Assembly (NCBI RefSeq): GCF_001418015.1
Contig: NZ_LIQG01000027.1
Location: forward strand, 229,501 to 293,500
Direction: 5' to 3'
Origin: Lacinutrix mariniflava
GTDB taxonomy: Bacteria > Bacteroidota > Bacteroidia > Flavobacteriales > Flavobacteriaceae
DNA length: 64,000 nt
Position 1 is the first letter of the stretch. Every line of letters begins with the position of its first letter. Shown in pieces: positions 1 to 9,399 of this stretch. Below the pieces are notes generated by a model. That model did no database searches. It saw only the letters and a list, made by a program, of their open reading frames with translations, and had not been told where the DNA came from. The translations under genes were made by a program, and so were the position numbers.

Positions 1-1
1 T

Positions 2-481
2 AAAATGGTATCTATGTCAGATTATAAAGAAGCAAAAGGGTTTATAATTACCTTTACATGTAATACTTGTCCTTATGCTGTTGCATATGAAGATAGAGTG
101 GAAGGGCTCAATAAGATGTATGCTACTAAAGGTTATCCAGTAATTGCAATAATGCCTAATAATATTGAAGTAAAACCTGATGATAACATGGAATCCATGC
201 AAGAACGAGCAAAGGAAAAGGGATTTACTTTTCCTTATTTAATGGACAAAGGCCAACGCGTATACCCTCAGTTTGGTGCAACTAAAACACCACATATTTA
301 TGTTGTTAAAAAAACAGATAAAGGAAATGTAGTGAAATATATAGGTGCAATTGACGATAATTATCAAGATGCCAATGCAGTTAAAAACAAATATGTTGAA
401 GATGCAGTGAATGCATTATTAAACGGAAAAGATGTTATTGTAAAGGAAACGAAAGCGATTGGTTGCTCGATTAAAGTATAA
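2..481 (+). CDS. Thioredoxin-like (redoxin) protein, 5' partial
   Basis: This is the C-terminal part of a thioredoxin-fold protein of the AhpC/TSA-redoxin type. The frame is open to the left edge of the window, so the first ATG at position 5 is probably internal and the true start lies outside. A CxxC-type motif (TCNTCPYA) sits near the start of the visible part, followed by a typical redoxin core and a conserved cis-proline region (TKTPHIYV). Family members of this type are usually around 180-200 residues and often carry a signal peptide, which would be in the missing part. The substrate is unknown. It is followed by a clear intrinsic terminator, so it ends its transcription unit. Confidence 0.85.
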   Translation, partial: KMVSMSDYKEAKGFIITFTCNTCPYAVAYEDRVEGLNKMYATKGYPVIAIMPNNIEVKPDDNMESMQERAKEKGFTFPYLMDKGQRVYPQFGATKTPHIYVVKKTDKGNVVKYIGAIDDNYQDANAVKNKYVEDAVNALLNGKDVIVKETKAIGCSIKV

Positions 482-506
482 CTAAAAAACTAATTTTTAA
501 ATATAC

Positions 507-538
507 AACCTGAAGCTGTAACACTTCAGGTTTTTTTT
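507..538 (+). terminator. Intrinsic terminator after the thioredoxin-like gene
   Basis: A perfect 9-bp stem, AACCTGAAG (507-515) paired with CTTCAGGTT (524-532), is followed by a run of eight T. It lies 25 bases after the stop codon. Confidence 0.85.
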
Positions 539-569
539 CGTCTGTATCATAAGGAAACGTTAATTTGAT

Positions 570-577
570 TAACTTTG
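570..577 (+). promoter_or_regulatory. Putative -7 box (TAACTTTG) of the rhodanese gene
   Basis: The sequence TAACTTTG matches the Bacteroidota -7 consensus TAnnTTTG exactly. It lies 20 bases upstream of the start codon, so the 5' leader would be very short. I see no good TTG at the -33 position, so this rests on the -7 box alone. Confidence 0.45.
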
Positions 578-597
578 CACTTTAAAAAAAAAATGGA

Positions 598-909
598 ATG
601 GCAGATTTATCACAAGAGCAATGGGCTCAACAATTAAAGGCAGATGAGAATGCCTTTATATTAGATGTAAGAACAGAGGAAGAAGTAGCAGATGGTTACA
701 TTCCAAATGCTAAAAATTTAAATATATTTAAAGGTCAAGCCTTTGTTTATGAGTTAGAAGCACTAGATAAAAATAAGAATTATTATGTCTACTGCAAGTC
801 AGGAGGAAGAAGTGGTCAGGCTTGTGCGCTCATGAACCAAATGGGATTTGAAAACGCTTACAATTTAGTAGGTGGTTTTTCAGAATGGACAGGTGAAGGA
901 AAGGAATAG
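598..909 (+). CDS. Rhodanese-like domain protein (cytoplasmic)
   Basis: This is a single rhodanese domain of 103 residues without a signal peptide, probably a cytoplasmic sulfurtransferase. The entrance motif LDVRTEEE and the active-site loop CKSGGRS (Cys about 66) are intact, so it should form a persulfide on that cysteine. An alternative ATG five bases upstream is in another frame. A second rhodanese with a lipoprotein signal follows 55 bases downstream, so the two may act on related sulfur chemistry in different compartments. The physiological acceptor cannot be told from the sequence. Confidence 0.9.
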   Translation: MADLSQEQWAQQLKADENAFILDVRTEEEVADGYIPNAKNLNIFKGQAFVYELEALDKNKNYYVYCKSGGRSGQACALMNQMGFENAYNLVGGFSEWTGEGKE

Positions 910-963
910 ATTAAAATAAATAATAAGATTTCCGTCTACGCGGAATTACTAAAATAATTAACA

Positions 964-1356
964 ATGAAAAAATCAACAATTGTAATCGTGTTAGTTTTAA
1001 TGATAAGCATGTTTAGCTGTTCTACGAAAGACAGAAGTGCTATAACGGTAGTTTCTGTGGAAGAAATGCATATGTTACAAGATTTAGAGAATGTCCAATT
1101 AGTAGATGTGAGAACATCTAAAGAACACAAAGTAGGACATATATCTAATTCTCAAAATATAGATTTTAACTCACCTACTTTTGATGACGATATTACAAGA
1201 CTAAATAAAGATAAACCTGTGATTTTATATTGCCAAAAAGGAGGTAGAAGTGCCAAGTGCGCAGATAAATTATTAGAGGCTGGCTTTAAAAAAATATACG
1301 ATTTAAAAGGTGGTTTTTCAGAATGGGAACATGTAGATTTAGATATTAAATTATAA
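964..1356 (+). CDS. Rhodanese-like lipoprotein
   Basis: This is a 130-residue protein with a lipoprotein-type signal peptide (hydrophobic stretch, then FSC with Cys 19), followed by one rhodanese domain. The motif VDVRTSKE and active-site loop YCQKGGRS (Cys about 90) are present, so it is likely an active sulfurtransferase anchored to a membrane facing the periplasm. It lies directly behind the cytoplasmic rhodanese in the same direction, and similar wording of the active-site and C-terminal GGFSEW segments suggests the pair arose by duplication. Confidence 0.88.
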   Translation: MKKSTIVIVLVLMISMFSCSTKDRSAITVVSVEEMHMLQDLENVQLVDVRTSKEHKVGHISNSQNIDFNSPTFDDDITRLNKDKPVILYCQKGGRSAKCADKLLEAGFKKIYDLKGGFSEWEHVDLDIKL

Positions 1357-1381
1357 GCTTTTCTTAAAAACTTAGTAATAA

Positions 1382-1414
1382 AAAAACCTCAAATGATTAT
1401 TATTTGGTTTTTTT
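1382..1414. terminator. Possible bidirectional terminator between convergent genes
   Basis: AAACC and AAAT pair with ATTT and GGTTT around a short loop, with A and T tracts on the two sides. It sits between the plus-strand rhodanese and the minus-strand alpha-glucosidase. The stem is AT-rich and has a 2-base bulge, so it is weak evidence. Confidence 0.45.
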
Positions 1415-1432
1415 ATTTTTGAATAAACAGAT

Positions 1433-3838
1433 TTAATTTCCGAATAAGTGAATTTCTGTAAATTCTTTATTTATCGAAATTGACTGATGACCATTGATAA
1501 TTAGATGCTCTAAATCAATTTCTACATTATCTATTTGTACAGATGTAATTGTAAACGGTAGATTATGGAACACAAGATTAAATTTACTATAACCCGCGTT
1601 AAAATCTCCTCGCTTGTGTTGTTGTAAAATTAATTCTTTCTTTTTTCCTGTGACCTTAAAAGTACGTAAGCTAAATCTTCCTTTCTTATAATCATAGCCA
1701 TCATGAGCGTCATCATATAATTTTGAAGATTCTTTACCTTCCTTATAGTAAACATCTAAAGTAATTTCATCAAATTCCTTCTCACCTACATATTGCTGTA
1801 CTGGGTATTTAGGGATTACAGCTCCTTCTTTAATAAACATAGGCATACTGTCTAAGTCTGCATCTACCCATACTTCTCTTCCTCCTTCGATTACTTCGTC
1901 TGTCCAGAAATTGTACCATTTACCTTTGGGAACATACATTCTTCTTCCTTTAGCATTTGGTTCTAAGATTGGGCAAACTAAAATTTGTTCACCATAAATA
2001 AACTCATCACTTCTGTAGTGTGTGGCTGTGTCTTCTTGATCGTATAAAACTAGAGATTTTAAAATTGGTGTGCCATCATTTATATATTTCCAAAAGGCAG
2101 TGTATAAGTAAGGTAATAGCTGGTATCTAATTTCAACAAATTTTCTTACAATATCTGTAATCTCTTCTCCAAAAACCCAAGGTTCTTGGTCTCCATGATC
2201 TCCAGAAGAGTGTACTCTACAAAAGGCATGAAAAACACCTAGTTGAATCCATCTTGCAAACAATTCTCCTTGAGGTTGTTCTGCAAATCCTCCAATGTCA
2301 CTTCCTGCAAAGGAGAAACCAGACATTGCCATACGTTGTGCTTGGTTATTAGCAATGGCTAAATGTTCCCAAGTTGCAACATTATCTCCCATCCAAGTTG
2401 AGGTATAACGTTGGGCTCCAGAATAGGCTGATCTTGTAATTACAAAGGGTCTTTTTGGATACGCATATTTTTTTAAACCATGATATGTAGCACGTGCCAT
2501 TTGCGTTCCATAAATGTTGTGTGCTTTTCTATGTGAACATGGATTTCCATCATAATCATGGCGTACATCGTCTGGGAAAGATTTGTTAGGAACGTCCATT
2601 ACTGCTGGTTCATTCATGTCATTCCACACGCCTTTAACTCCAATATCTTCAATTAATTCTTTAAATAAGCCAGACCACCATTCTCTAACTTCAGGTTTAG
2701 TGTAATCTGGGAAATAACATTCTCCAGGCCAAACTTTACCTTTCATGTAAGGACCATCGGCACGTTTACAGAAATAATCTTTATCTAATCCTTCTTTAAA
2801 TACACTATAATCTAAATCGATCTTAATTCCTGGATCTATTATTACTACAGTTTTAAAACCATCATCTTCTAGCTCTTTTACCATCCTTTTAGGGTCCGGG
2901 AAATACTCTTTATTCCAAGTAAAGCATCTAAAGCCATCCATATAATCAATATCCAAATAGATAGCGTCACAAGGTATTTTTAGATCTCTAAAAGTGTTTG
3001 TTACTTCTTTTACGTTAGCTTCTGGGTAATAAGACCATTTGCATTGGTGAAAACCTAAAGCCCATAATGGAGGTAATGCATGAGGCTTGCCTGTTAGGTC
3101 TGTATAGTTTTTAACTACATCTTCCATTTTTGGTCCGTAAATGAAATAGTAATTCATTTCACCTCCTTGCGCCCAAAAGCTAGTTACATTTCTTCTTTCG
3201 TGAGCAAAATCGAAATGAGATTTAAAGGTGTTATCGAAGAAAATACCATATGATCTATTATCTTGTATTGCTGTGTAGAAAGGAATTGCTTTATAGATAG
3301 GGTCTGTGTTTTTTCCAAAAGCGTAAGAATCTGTTGCCCAGTTTTCGAAACGTTTTCCTTTTAGATTGACATCTACGGGTTTATCTCCTAAACCATAAAA
3401 ACTTTCTGCTTTTTGGCAAGCTTTACTCATTTTTACAATGTCACCTCCGTATTCATAGCTCTCTTCCCAGTGAAAACCTATTTCATCTTCATTTATTAGC
3501 TTTAAGTCTAAAGCATCAAAAAGTTTTACTTGTAAACTACTTTTTTCTACTTTACAAATTAATTTTGAAGTTGTAATTATATAGTGAGTTTCATCTTCTG
3601 TGACTTCTAGAAAACTATAGCCTCTGCTAGCGTGTACGGTAACTCCATACGAAAAATCGTTTTCAAACTTACCTGTTGTGCTGTATCTAAAACGAATAAC
3701 GCTATCTCTAACAACCGTTAATTGCAAAACAACGCCATTTTTTGTAGTAAAATGTAGTGTATCTACATCTTTTTTATAGTCTATAATTTCTGATGGAAAT
3801 AAATTTCCCTTTTGTTCTAACTCTGTATTAACTATCAT
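1433..3838 (-). CDS. Glycoside hydrolase family 31 alpha-glucosidase
   Basis: This 801-residue protein hydrolyses alpha-glucosidic bonds, most likely in malto-oligosaccharides or glycogen breakdown products. The GH31 nucleophile motif WNDMNEP is present (Asp about 407), the general acid lies in TWMGDN (Asp about 485), and GSDIGGF follows. An N-terminal beta-sandwich domain (about 25-240) precedes the barrel and beta-sandwich domains close the protein. No signal peptide is visible, which suggests a cytoplasmic enzyme. It is the last gene of the glgA-glgC-glgB group, 118 bases downstream of glgB, and fits a role in recycling stored glucan. Confidence 0.93.
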   Translation of the reverse strand: MIVNTELEQKGNLFPSEIIDYKKDVDTLHFTTKNGVVLQLTVVRDSVIRFRYSTTGKFENDFSYGVTVHASRGYSFLEVTEDETHYIITTSKLICKVEKSSLQVKLFDALDLKLINEDEIGFHWEESYEYGGDIVKMSKACQKAESFYGLGDKPVDVNLKGKRFENWATDSYAFGKNTDPIYKAIPFYTAIQDNRSYGIFFDNTFKSHFDFAHERRNVTSFWAQGGEMNYYFIYGPKMEDVVKNYTDLTGKPHALPPLWALGFHQCKWSYYPEANVKEVTNTFRDLKIPCDAIYLDIDYMDGFRCFTWNKEYFPDPKRMVKELEDDGFKTVVIIDPGIKIDLDYSVFKEGLDKDYFCKRADGPYMKGKVWPGECYFPDYTKPEVREWWSGLFKELIEDIGVKGVWNDMNEPAVMDVPNKSFPDDVRHDYDGNPCSHRKAHNIYGTQMARATYHGLKKYAYPKRPFVITRSAYSGAQRYTSTWMGDNVATWEHLAIANNQAQRMAMSGFSFAGSDIGGFAEQPQGELFARWIQLGVFHAFCRVHSSGDHGDQEPWVFGEEITDIVRKFVEIRYQLLPYLYTAFWKYINDGTPILKSLVLYDQEDTATHYRSDEFIYGEQILVCPILEPNAKGRRMYVPKGKWYNFWTDEVIEGGREVWVDADLDSMPMFIKEGAVIPKYPVQQYVGEKEFDEITLDVYYKEGKESSKLYDDAHDGYDYKKGRFSLRTFKVTGKKKELILQQHKRGDFNAGYSKFNLVFHNLPFTITSVQIDNVEIDLEHLIINGHQSISINKEFTEIHLFGN

Positions 3839-3956
3839 TATATTGATGTTTTGGTCTGCAAAAAAACGGAAAACTTAGCACAATAAAAACATTATTAATT
3901 ACCACTTGTTAACGCAAACGTTGTAATTGTATTATTCTTAAAATAAGGCTTTTATA

Positions 3957-5864
3957 TTATGAATACTTCAGTACGATCATGGCTAAAGGCGGTATTGTTA
4001 CCTCTGTAGAATGTGTTCTAGATTGCCATTTTTTTGCTTTAGAAGTAATAGTGGTGTTATTGAAATCTCCAGACCCATAAAACACTTTGTCGTCACTATT
4101 AAAAATTTGTTTTAGGGTTCCTTTTTTTGGAAGTCCAATACGGTAATTTTCGCGAGGTAACGGTGTCATGTTGCAAATAACAATAACATTGTCTTTTTGT
4201 TGATTTCCTTTTCTAATATAAACAAGTACAGAGTTTTCTGCATCGTTATAGTCGATCCATTCAAAACCATCTTGAGAGAATTGTTTCTGTGAAAGTGCAG
4301 GCTCTGTTTTGTAAAGAGTATTTAATGCTTTTACTAATTCTTGTGTGCCTTTATGCGGTTTATATTGTAATAAATGCCAATCTAAACTGGTTTGAAAGTC
4401 CCATTCTTCACTTTGTCCAAATTCGGCACCTTGAAATAGAAGTTTTGTTCCAGGATGCGTATACATATAACTGTATAGTAAGCGTAAGTTGGCAAACTTT
4501 TGCCACTCGTCTCCAGGCATTCTGTTTAAGATAGATTTTTTGCCATAAACAACTTCATCGTGAGAGAGTGGAAGCATAAAGTTTTCTGTGAAAGCATACG
4601 TCATAGAGAACGTGATGTCGTTTTGATGGTGCTTTCTGTAAGCAGGATCTTTAGAGAAGTAATCTAATGTATCGTGCATCCAGCCCATCATCCATTTCAT
4701 TCCAAAGCCTAAGCCTCCTAAAAAAACAGGTTTAGAAACACCTGGAAATGCTGTAGATTCTTCGGCAATTGCTTGAACGTCTGGAAAAGTTCCATAAACA
4801 GCTTCGTTTAGCTCTTTCATAAAAGCTACGGCTTCCAAATTTTCTCTTCCTCCGTATATATTTGGTTCCCATTCTCCTTCTTCTCTCGAGTAATCAAGAA
4901 ATAGCATTGATGCCACTGCGTCTACACGTAGTCCATCTGCATGAAATTGGTCGAGCCAAAACAAGGCATTACTTATTAAAAAAGATTTTACCTCATTACG
5001 ACCATAGTTAAAAATTAAACTTTTCCAATCTTGGTGGTAACCTTTCTGCTTATCTGGATGTTCGTATAGGCAAGAACCATCAAAAAAGCCTAAACCATGC
5101 GCATCTTCTGGAAAGTGAGATGGTACCCAGTCTAAAATAATTCCAATATCATTTTGGTGAAATTTATCGACTAGTAACTTAAATTCTTCAGGATAACCGA
5201 ATCTTGAAGTTGGTGCAAAATAGCCAGTTACTTGGTAGCCCCAACTTGGATCGTATGGGAACTCCATAATTGGCATAAGTTCTACGTGTGTAAAGTTCAT
5301 TTCTTTTACGTAACTAACCAGTTCGTCTGCTAGCTCTACATAGGATAGAAAGCGATTTTCTTCAATTTGTTTTTTCCAAGATCCTAAATGGACTTCGTAA
5401 ACAGAATATGGCGCATCTAAAGCGTTTTTTTTTATACGAGATTTCATCCAATTTTTATCTTTCCAACTGTAATCGTCCTCCCAGACTATAGATGCTGTTT
5501 TTGGATTATGTTCGTAACGTCTAGCATATGGATCTGCTTTTTCAGTTTTAATGCCGTTGTTGTTACTTTCAATTTTGTATTTATAGGTTGTTCCTTTGCC
5601 AACTTTAGGAATAAAGCCTTCCCAAATACCACTTTCGTCCCAACGTACATTTAATTTGTGCTCTCCTTCTTTCCAGAAATTAAAATCTCCAATAACCGAA
5701 ACTTGTTTTGCGCTTGGAGCCCAAACAGCAAAATAAGTCCCTTCTTGTTTGTCTATTGTAATTATGTGTGATCCAAACTTTTCATAAAGTTTGTAATGTT
5801 TTCCAGCTTTAAATAAATTAACATCGAAATCTGTAAATAAGCTATGCGCTATTACTTGAGACAT
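3957..5864 (-). CDS. glgB: 1,4-alpha-glucan branching enzyme
   Basis: This 635-residue protein forms alpha-1,6 branches in glycogen. It has an N-terminal CBM48 beta-sandwich (FAVWAPSAKQVSVIGDFN, about 45-62) and a GH13 barrel with the catalytic motifs GLRVDAV (nucleophile Asp about 315), IAEESTA (Glu about 368) and LSHDEVVYG. The length is the short GlgB type, which lacks the extra N-terminal module of some proteobacterial enzymes. It follows glgC by 29 bases and belongs to the same minus-strand operon, acting on the linear chains made by GlgA. Confidence 0.96.
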   Translation of the reverse strand: MSQVIAHSLFTDFDVNLFKAGKHYKLYEKFGSHIITIDKQEGTYFAVWAPSAKQVSVIGDFNFWKEGEHKLNVRWDESGIWEGFIPKVGKGTTYKYKIESNNNGIKTEKADPYARRYEHNPKTASIVWEDDYSWKDKNWMKSRIKKNALDAPYSVYEVHLGSWKKQIEENRFLSYVELADELVSYVKEMNFTHVELMPIMEFPYDPSWGYQVTGYFAPTSRFGYPEEFKLLVDKFHQNDIGIILDWVPSHFPEDAHGLGFFDGSCLYEHPDKQKGYHQDWKSLIFNYGRNEVKSFLISNALFWLDQFHADGLRVDAVASMLFLDYSREEGEWEPNIYGGRENLEAVAFMKELNEAVYGTFPDVQAIAEESTAFPGVSKPVFLGGLGFGMKWMMGWMHDTLDYFSKDPAYRKHHQNDITFSMTYAFTENFMLPLSHDEVVYGKKSILNRMPGDEWQKFANLRLLYSYMYTHPGTKLLFQGAEFGQSEEWDFQTSLDWHLLQYKPHKGTQELVKALNTLYKTEPALSQKQFSQDGFEWIDYNDAENSVLVYIRKGNQQKDNVIVICNMTPLPRENYRIGLPKKGTLKQIFNSDDKVFYGSGDFNNTTITSKAKKWQSRTHSTEVTIPPLAMIVLKYS

Positions 5865-5893
5865 ATTTTGTTTTTTGATTAAGTATTCGTTTG

Positions 5894-7159
5894 TTACCTT
5901 ATTACAGTCCCTTTGGGTATTGTAGAACCTTTTTTAATAACAACAATCCCATCTTTTATTAAGTAGGTATCTGTTTCAATGTCTTTTGCGTTTGGTCCTC
6001 CCTCGATTCTAACATCGTCTCCAATTCTACAATTTTTATCAATTATACAATTGTTGATATAGCATCTGGCTCCAATACCTAATAGATTTTCAATTTTATT
6101 AACTTCAATGTTTTTTAAAGATTCATAATGATCATTTCCCATCATGTAGGTGTTTAAAATAACAGATTCTTGTCCAATTCTAGAACGAATACCTATAACG
6201 CTTCTTTCAATCTTTGCTGCATGTACTATGCAGCCGTCGGCAATAACAGTTTTGTTTAGTAGACTACCAGATATTTTAGATGTTGGTAATATTCTCGCAT
6301 TTGTGTATACTCTATCATCTGAATATAAATTAAATTTAGGAATATCATCCGTTAGGCCTAAATTAGCCTCAAAGAAAGAATCTATAGTACCAATATCAGT
6401 CCAGTAGCCTTCGTATTGGTAGCTAAGTGTTTTGTGGTTATGTATAGATTGTGGTATAATCTCTTTACCAAAATCATTAGTATCTGGATTCTCCATCAGT
6501 TTAACTAATAGGTCTCTATTAAAAATGTAAATACCCATAGAGGCTAGATAGTGTCTTCCTTCTTTCTTCATGTCTTCACTAACATCCGAAGTCCAATCTG
6601 GTAATAAATCTGCAGCTGGTTTTTCTATAAACGAAGTGATGATGTTTTGATCGTCTGTCTTCAATAGCCCAAATCCGGTTGCATCTTTTGCATTTACAGG
6701 ATAAGTTGCAATAGATATTTCAGCATTACTTTCTTCATGCTTAGCGATCATATCTTCTAAATCCATATTGTACAATTGATCTCCAGAAAGTATTAATGCG
6801 TACTGAAAATCATTACTCAAAATGTGCTGCATACTTTGCCTTACAGCATCTGCCGTTCCTTGAAACCAATCTTCACTTTGCATTGTTTGTTCTGCTGCCA
6901 AAACGTCTACAAAAGCAGAGCTAAAAAAACTAAAATGATAAGTGTTTTTAATATGCCTATTTAAGGAAGCAGAATTAAACTGTGTTAAAACATACATTCT
7001 TTTAATATCAGCATTTATGCAATTAGAAATAGGAATATCTACCAATCTATATTTACCAGCGATGGGTACTGCTGGTTTAGATCTGTCTGCAGTTAATGGG
7101 TATAGTCTAGAGCCTTGTCCTCCTCCTAAAATAATACTTAAAACCTTATTGTTTATCAT
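5894..7159 (-). CDS. glgC: Glucose-1-phosphate adenylyltransferase
   Basis: This 421-residue enzyme makes ADP-glucose from ATP and glucose-1-phosphate, the committed step of glycogen synthesis. The nucleotide-binding signature GGGQGSRLYPLTADRSKP is at the N-terminus and the substrate loop FIEKP is near residue 180. A left-handed beta-helix domain with hexapeptide character forms the last 130 residues. Its start lies three bases after the glgA stop codon, indicating translational linkage within the glycogen operon. Confidence 0.96.
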   Translation of the reverse strand: MINNKVLSIILGGGQGSRLYPLTADRSKPAVPIAGKYRLVDIPISNCINADIKRMYVLTQFNSASLNRHIKNTYHFSFFSSAFVDVLAAEQTMQSEDWFQGTADAVRQSMQHILSNDFQYALILSGDQLYNMDLEDMIAKHEESNAEISIATYPVNAKDATGFGLLKTDDQNIITSFIEKPAADLLPDWTSDVSEDMKKEGRHYLASMGIYIFNRDLLVKLMENPDTNDFGKEIIPQSIHNHKTLSYQYEGYWTDIGTIDSFFEANLGLTDDIPKFNLYSDDRVYTNARILPTSKISGSLLNKTVIADGCIVHAAKIERSVIGIRSRIGQESVILNTYMMGNDHYESLKNIEVNKIENLLGIGARCYINNCIIDKNCRIGDDVRIEGGPNAKDIETDTYLIKDGIVVIKKGSTIPKGTVIR

Positions 7160-7162
7160 AGT

Positions 7163-8569
7163 TTAGTTATTTAGCGATTTATATAATTCTATGTATTTTT
7201 TTGCTGAATTGTCCCACGAGTGATCTATATTCATAATGTGTTTTCTTGTTTTTTTGAAGTTAACATCATCTTTATAAAAAGCAGTAGCTCTTTCAATTGC
7301 TATACAAATATCTTTTACGCTTGCGTGTTGGTGAGTGAAACCAAAGCCGTTATCTGTAATGTCGACAATAGTATCTTTTAAACCTCCAATGCTTCTAACT
7401 ATTGGAATAGTGCCGTAGCGTAAGGAGTACATTTGGTTTAAGCCACAAGGTTCTACTCGAGACGGCATTAATAAGAAATCTGTTCCTGCATAAATATTGT
7501 GAGACAGCTTTTCATCATAACCAATATACGCATTATAATTACCTTTGTGTTTTGTTTTTAAAGCTTCTAATTCGTTTTCAGTTTCATGGTCTCCAGAGCC
7601 TAAGAGTAGTATGGATATGTCATTGTTTTTTAATGCAATATCAAAAGCTTCAGGGAATAAATCTGATCCTTTTTCGTCTACAAGTCTTCCAATAAATGCG
7701 AATAAGGGTTTTTTAATATTTAAATTAAAAGTATCACAAAGCTCTTTTTTATTTGCTTTTTTTCCGGCAATACTAGAAGCGATTGAATATTGTTTTGTTA
7801 TAAATGTATCTGTTTCAGTATTCCAAACATTAGTATCGATGCCATTTAAGATCCCAACACACTTTTCGTGTTCGTTACTTAATAATGATTCTAAACCATT
7901 AGCTGCACTTTTTAGTTCTTCCATATAACTTGGAGATACTGTTGTTACTTTCCATGCGCATTTTATTGCAGAAGCTAGCGGATTAATAGTACCATTCCAA
8001 TCTAGTAAGCCTACGTTAGTAAAATCGAATTTTGGAATTAAATTAACTTTATCATGAGAAAAGCAGCCTTGGTATTGTGCATTGTGTATTGTGGTTACAA
8101 CAGGTATTTTATTTAGTGCTTCGTACTTAAAACTCTCTTGAAGCATAAACGGTATAAGTCCCGTGTGGTGATCGTGACAATGTATGGTATCCGGTTTTTC
8201 TTTTAGAGTAAGTATCCAATCTAAAGCTGCTATTTGAAAAGCTAAAAATCTATTAGAATCATCAAACGAATAGATGTAGTCTTTAAAAAGTAGCTCTGGG
8301 ATGTCTATTAAAAATAAATCAAACCCAAGTAAAAAATCAACTGGTTTTAAGATTTTAAAAGGATGGCTTTCTTCGTCTAAAACAATGTTCCCTTCGTATA
8401 TACTTTCAAATTCATTTTTTTTTGTAAAAGTAATATCATAAAAAGGCATTATTACACTAGACGTTTCACCTAGCATGTTTTGGTATTTAGGAAGTGCGCC
8501 TACAACATCTGCTAATCCTCCAACTTTTGCTACTGGATAACATTCTGCGCTAATGTGTACTATTTTCAT
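7163..8569 (-). CDS. glgA: Glycogen synthase (ADP-glucose type, GT5)
   Basis: This 468-residue GT5 enzyme extends alpha-1,4-glucan from ADP-glucose. The N-terminal motif reads KVGGLADVVGALP, where the family consensus is KTGGL, so the second residue is a conservative departure. The C-terminal Rossmann domain contains RLVDEKGSDL and the SRVEPCGLNQMY segment of retaining GT-B enzymes. It is the first gene of the glgA-glgC-glgB-GH31 series. The 830-bp gap upstream should hold its promoter, but I find no convincing TAnnTTTG box there on the minus strand. Confidence 0.95.
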   Translation of the reverse strand: MKIVHISAECYPVAKVGGLADVVGALPKYQNMLGETSSVIMPFYDITFTKKNEFESIYEGNIVLDEESHPFKILKPVDFLLGFDLFLIDIPELLFKDYIYSFDDSNRFLAFQIAALDWILTLKEKPDTIHCHDHHTGLIPFMLQESFKYEALNKIPVVTTIHNAQYQGCFSHDKVNLIPKFDFTNVGLLDWNGTINPLASAIKCAWKVTTVSPSYMEELKSAANGLESLLSNEHEKCVGILNGIDTNVWNTETDTFITKQYSIASSIAGKKANKKELCDTFNLNIKKPLFAFIGRLVDEKGSDLFPEAFDIALKNNDISILLLGSGDHETENELEALKTKHKGNYNAYIGYDEKLSHNIYAGTDFLLMPSRVEPCGLNQMYSLRYGTIPIVRSIGGLKDTIVDITDNGFGFTHQHASVKDICIAIERATAFYKDDVNFKKTRKHIMNIDHSWDNSAKKYIELYKSLNN

Positions 8570-9399
8570 CTCAAGTTTTTTATACAGTTTCTAAAGTACT
8601 AATTAGTTTTGATTCTTCTTGGTCAAAGGTTTATTTTTATTGATATATTAATAATCGTCTAAATGACCACGTTTTATTTGCTAAAATTAGTGAATAAATG
8701 AAGATGTGATAAACTGTAATTTATCTTAATGTAGGTTAATTTGAGCCATTTTTAAATATGCTAAGAGTTGTTGATGATAAAATAGAGTTTCAATTGGTAT
8801 TGAGAAAGCAGTAATTAGAATGAGTTGAAGGTTGAAAATGTTAACTTTTATTAAGTATGTGCAGCTCGCTATGCTTTTAGTTTAAATGCAGAGAACAGCA
8901 AATCCTTTTTCAATATCTAATTAAAGCGATTTATTATTCGTTATAAGGACTTAAGTGTCGAATGTTTTATCGAGAAATTTATAGATTAAATTGGTAAATA
9001 ATTCTATTTCAATTAGAATGTTAACCGTGTGTTTTCTTCTTGAATTCTCTTTTGGGATTAAACTTTACTACCCTAAAAATTGCATAATAGTTAAATTTAA
9101 TTATATTTGGTAAACCAATCTGGTAAACCAATTGTTAAATTTTTATTGAAAAAGCACTTAATTTATATTTTTTAATTGTTTTGGAAATGAAGAAAAGGAT
9201 ATTGTTCGTATGTCTTCAAATGCCTCAGGGAATTCAAATACGGAAGAGGTTAGTACCTAGATTGATTTTTCTATTAGGAAAGTAACGTTACCTGTAGATG
9301 AAGATAATTATTGAATAATTAAATTATATATTTAACTGAAAGTCTATTGGTTTAAAAGATCTTTAGCTCTTTTTTATCTCTTAAAATTAAATAACCCTT
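8570..9399. other. Long divergent intergenic region between glgA and the alginate locus
   Basis: This 830-bp region separates the minus-strand glycogen operon from the plus-strand alginate genes. It contains the PL6 promoter and double operator at 9080-9130, a GTAACGTTAC palindrome at 9282-9291, and a short protein-like stretch at about 9162-9316 that is broken by stops. I see no intact gene in 8570-9079. Confidence 0.7.
9080..9130 (+). promoter_or_regulatory. Alginate-regulon promoter with double GntR operator (PL6 operon)
   Basis: TTG at 9080-9082 is followed after 19 bp by TATATTTG at 9102-9109, an exact Bacteroidota -33/-7 pair. Two copies of TGGTAAACCA follow at 9108-9117 and 9121-9130, 13 bp apart. 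The first copy starts inside the -7 box, so a bound regulator would block RNA polymerase. TGGTNNACCA is the classic site type for FadR/FCD GntR proteins, and such a regulator is encoded at 26762. The same design occurs before both SusC genes. Confidence 0.85.

Noticed and set aside
3909-3926. LacI-type operator between glgB and the GH31 gene (AAACGTTGT)
   Set aside because: Only a half palindrome in AT-rich DNA, with no regulator nearby to link it to.
9187-9285. 32-codon frame starting MKKRILFV in the PL6 leader
   Set aside because: Short, basic, without a domain and in a different frame from the better protein-like trace; not enough to call a gene.
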